In this document: positions 63,009 through 64,000 of the stretch, piece after piece
Numbering within the stretch: the stretch's first letter is position 1
Layout of the letters: each line of letters begins with the position of its first letter
Source: Polaromonas sp.
GTDB lineage: Bacteria > Pseudomonadota > Gammaproteobacteria > Burkholderiales > Burkholderiaceae_C
Length of the DNA stretch: 64,000 nucleotides
Assembly (NCBI RefSeq): GCF_029945685.1
Contig: NZ_JAQSDA010000012.1
Span: 62,001 to 126,000, forward strand
Direction: 5' to 3'
Translations under genes and position numbers: made by a program
Notes under the pieces: generated by a model
Database searches by the model: none
The model's input: only the letters and a program-made list of their open reading frames with translations
Told to the model about the DNA's origin: nothing

Positions 63009-64000
63009 TATTCTTCTACCTGCAGGATGGCCAGGAAGGCCTCCTGGGGAACTTCCACCGAACCGATCTGTTTCATGCGTTTTTTACCTGCTTTTTGTTT
63101 TTCAAGAAGCTTTTTCTTGCGTGAAATGTCGCCACCGTAGCACTTGGCAATCACGTTCTTGCGCAGCGCCTTGATTGTCTCACGCGCAATGATGTTGGCC
63201 CCGATGGCCGCCTGGATCGCGACGTCGAACTGCTGGCGGGAAATGATCTCGCGCATCTTGGCCACCACCGCCCGGCCGCGGTAGGCCGACTGGCTGCGGT
63301 GGACGATGATGGACAGCGCATCAACCTTCTCCCCGTTGAGCAGGATGTCGACCTTGACCACATCGGAAGCCCGGAACTCCTTGAACTCGTAATCCATGGA
63401 CGCGTAGCCGCGCGAGACGGACTTGAGCTTGTCGAAGAAGTCGAGCACGATCTCGCCCAGCGGCATCTCGTAGGTCAGCATGACCTGCTTGCCGTGGTAG
63501 GCCATGTTGAGCTGGACGCCGCGCTTGAGGTTGGCCAGCGTCATGACGGCGCCCACGTACTCCTGCGGCATGTAGAGATGCACGGTGACGATGGGCTCGC
63601 GGATCTCGTTGATCCTGCCGGCATCCGGGATCTTCGACGGGTTTTCGACCATGATGATCTCGCCATCGGCCTTGAGCACCTGGTAGACCACGCTGGGCGC
63701 GGTTGTGATCAGGTCCTGGTCGAACTCGCGTTCGAGCCGTTCCTGCACGATCTCCATGTGCAGCAGACCCAGAAAACCGCAGCGAAAGCCAAAACCCAGC
63801 GCCTGGCTGACTTCGGGCTCGTAGTGCAGGGACGCATCGTTGAGCTTGAGCTTTTCCAGCGCGTCGCGCAGGGAGTCGTACTCGCTGGCTTCGGTCGGGT
63901 ACAGGCCGGCAAACACCTGCGGCTGGATTTCCTTGAAGCCGGGCAGGGCCTCGGTGGCGGTCGCTGCCACCCCGCCGGTGCCTGGCCTGATCAATGTCAC
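63008..64000 (-). CDS. lepA: Elongation factor 4 (LepA), C-terminal part; 5' end outside window
   Basis: 331 codons are visible and the frame runs off the right edge. [70 protein letters not shown] and the C-terminal [25 protein letters not shown] are LepA-specific. The GTPase domain lies beyond the edge. EF4 back-translocates or remodels stalled ribosomes. First visible gene of the lepA-lepB-DUF4845-rnc-era-recO-pdxJ-acpS-nagZ order. Confidence 0.97.
   Translation of the reverse strand: MTLIRPGTGGVAATATEALPGFKEIQPQVFAGLYPTEASEYDSLRDALEKLKLNDASLHYEPEVSQALGFGFRCGFLGLLHMEIVQERLEREFDQDLITTAPSVVYQVLKADGEIIMVENPSKIPDAGRINEIREPIVTVHLYMPQEYVGAVMTLANLKRGVQLNMAYHGKQVMLTYEMPLGEIVLDFFDKLKSVSRGYASMDYEFKEFRASDVVKVDILLNGEKVDALSIIVHRSQSAYRGRAVVAKMREIISRQQFDVAIQAAIGANIIARETIKALRKNVIAKCYGGDISRKKKLLEKQKAGKKRMKQIGSVEVPQEAFLAILQVEE

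Noticed and set aside
1-64000. CRISPR array, prophage, integrase or complete insertion sequence
   Set aside because: No regularly spaced direct repeats, transposase, integrase or phage structural genes were found. The dispersed repeats are irregularly spaced and lack spacers.

Overview
The window is chromosomal DNA of a GC-rich betaproteobacterium. Operon orders typical of Burkholderiales (gntR/sdhCDAB-sdhE-gltA; leuCDB-asd-fimV-truA-trpFBA-accD; lepA-lepB-DUF4845-rnc-era-recO-pdxJ-acpS-nagZ), together with a recurrent palindromic repeat with core GCTATCAAATAAATAGC, point to Comamonadaceae, in style closest to Polaromonas/Rhodoferax. That placement is inference from gene order and repeat style; no search was run. 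No rRNA, tRNA, complete insertion sequence, prophage or CRISPR array was seen.

Layout. 1-2844: kynurenine route of tryptophan breakdown (kynB, cut by the window edge, kynU, kynA). 2845-7405: a visibly less GC-rich accessory block, bounded on the right by a diverged 240-bp copy of the kynA 3' end. It holds a LysR regulator divergent from a run of four small genes (AhpD/CMD-type, stand-alone CZB domain, DUF1348, flavin-binding PNPOx-like) plus remnants of a cupin gene and a crotonase gene. 7466-11623: FAD monooxygenase and aconitase AcnA. 11665-13110: a TetR regulator divergent from a PhlG-like hydrolase, with a duplicated operator between them. 13107-15911: serA, serC and a small membrane protein. 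16086-23140: XRE regulator, molybdopterin oxidoreductase, an SDR with its catalytic dyad replaced, a shortened MFS pump, and stress and hypothetical proteins. 23202-36601: a TCA cluster (acnB, CoA-ester lyase, mdh, a GntR regulator, DUF2256 plus Fe-S photolyase, sdhCDABE, gltA). 37276-50665: lysR, leuCDB, a threonine-rich leader peptide, asd, fimV, truA, trpFBA, accD. 50913-56262: LON-domain protein, lysS, a small VOC gene with an SOS box, a patatin and a metallopeptidase-like protein. 56351-64000: the lepA-to-nagZ housekeeping operon on the minus strand.

How it works together. Much of the window is central carbon and amino-acid metabolism: two aconitases, malate dehydrogenase, succinate dehydrogenase and citrate synthase form most of a TCA cycle; leuCDB, asd, trpFBA, serA and serC make Leu, the Asp-family amino acids, Trp and Ser; kynBUA breaks Trp down to anthranilate.

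Most notable observations: (1) a 34-codon leader ORF directly before asd with six Thr codons among eight consecutive codons and mutually exclusive downstream pairings, as expected of an attenuator; (2) two dispersed repeat families, one of which also lies inside the reading frames of pdxJ, trpF, a lyase and kynB, the other inside nagZ; (3) a LexA-type box before a VOC gene; (4) the LysR/CMD/CZB/DUF1348/PNPOx cassette; (5) back-to-back mdh/gntR promoters with an embedded operator and a CRP-type site.
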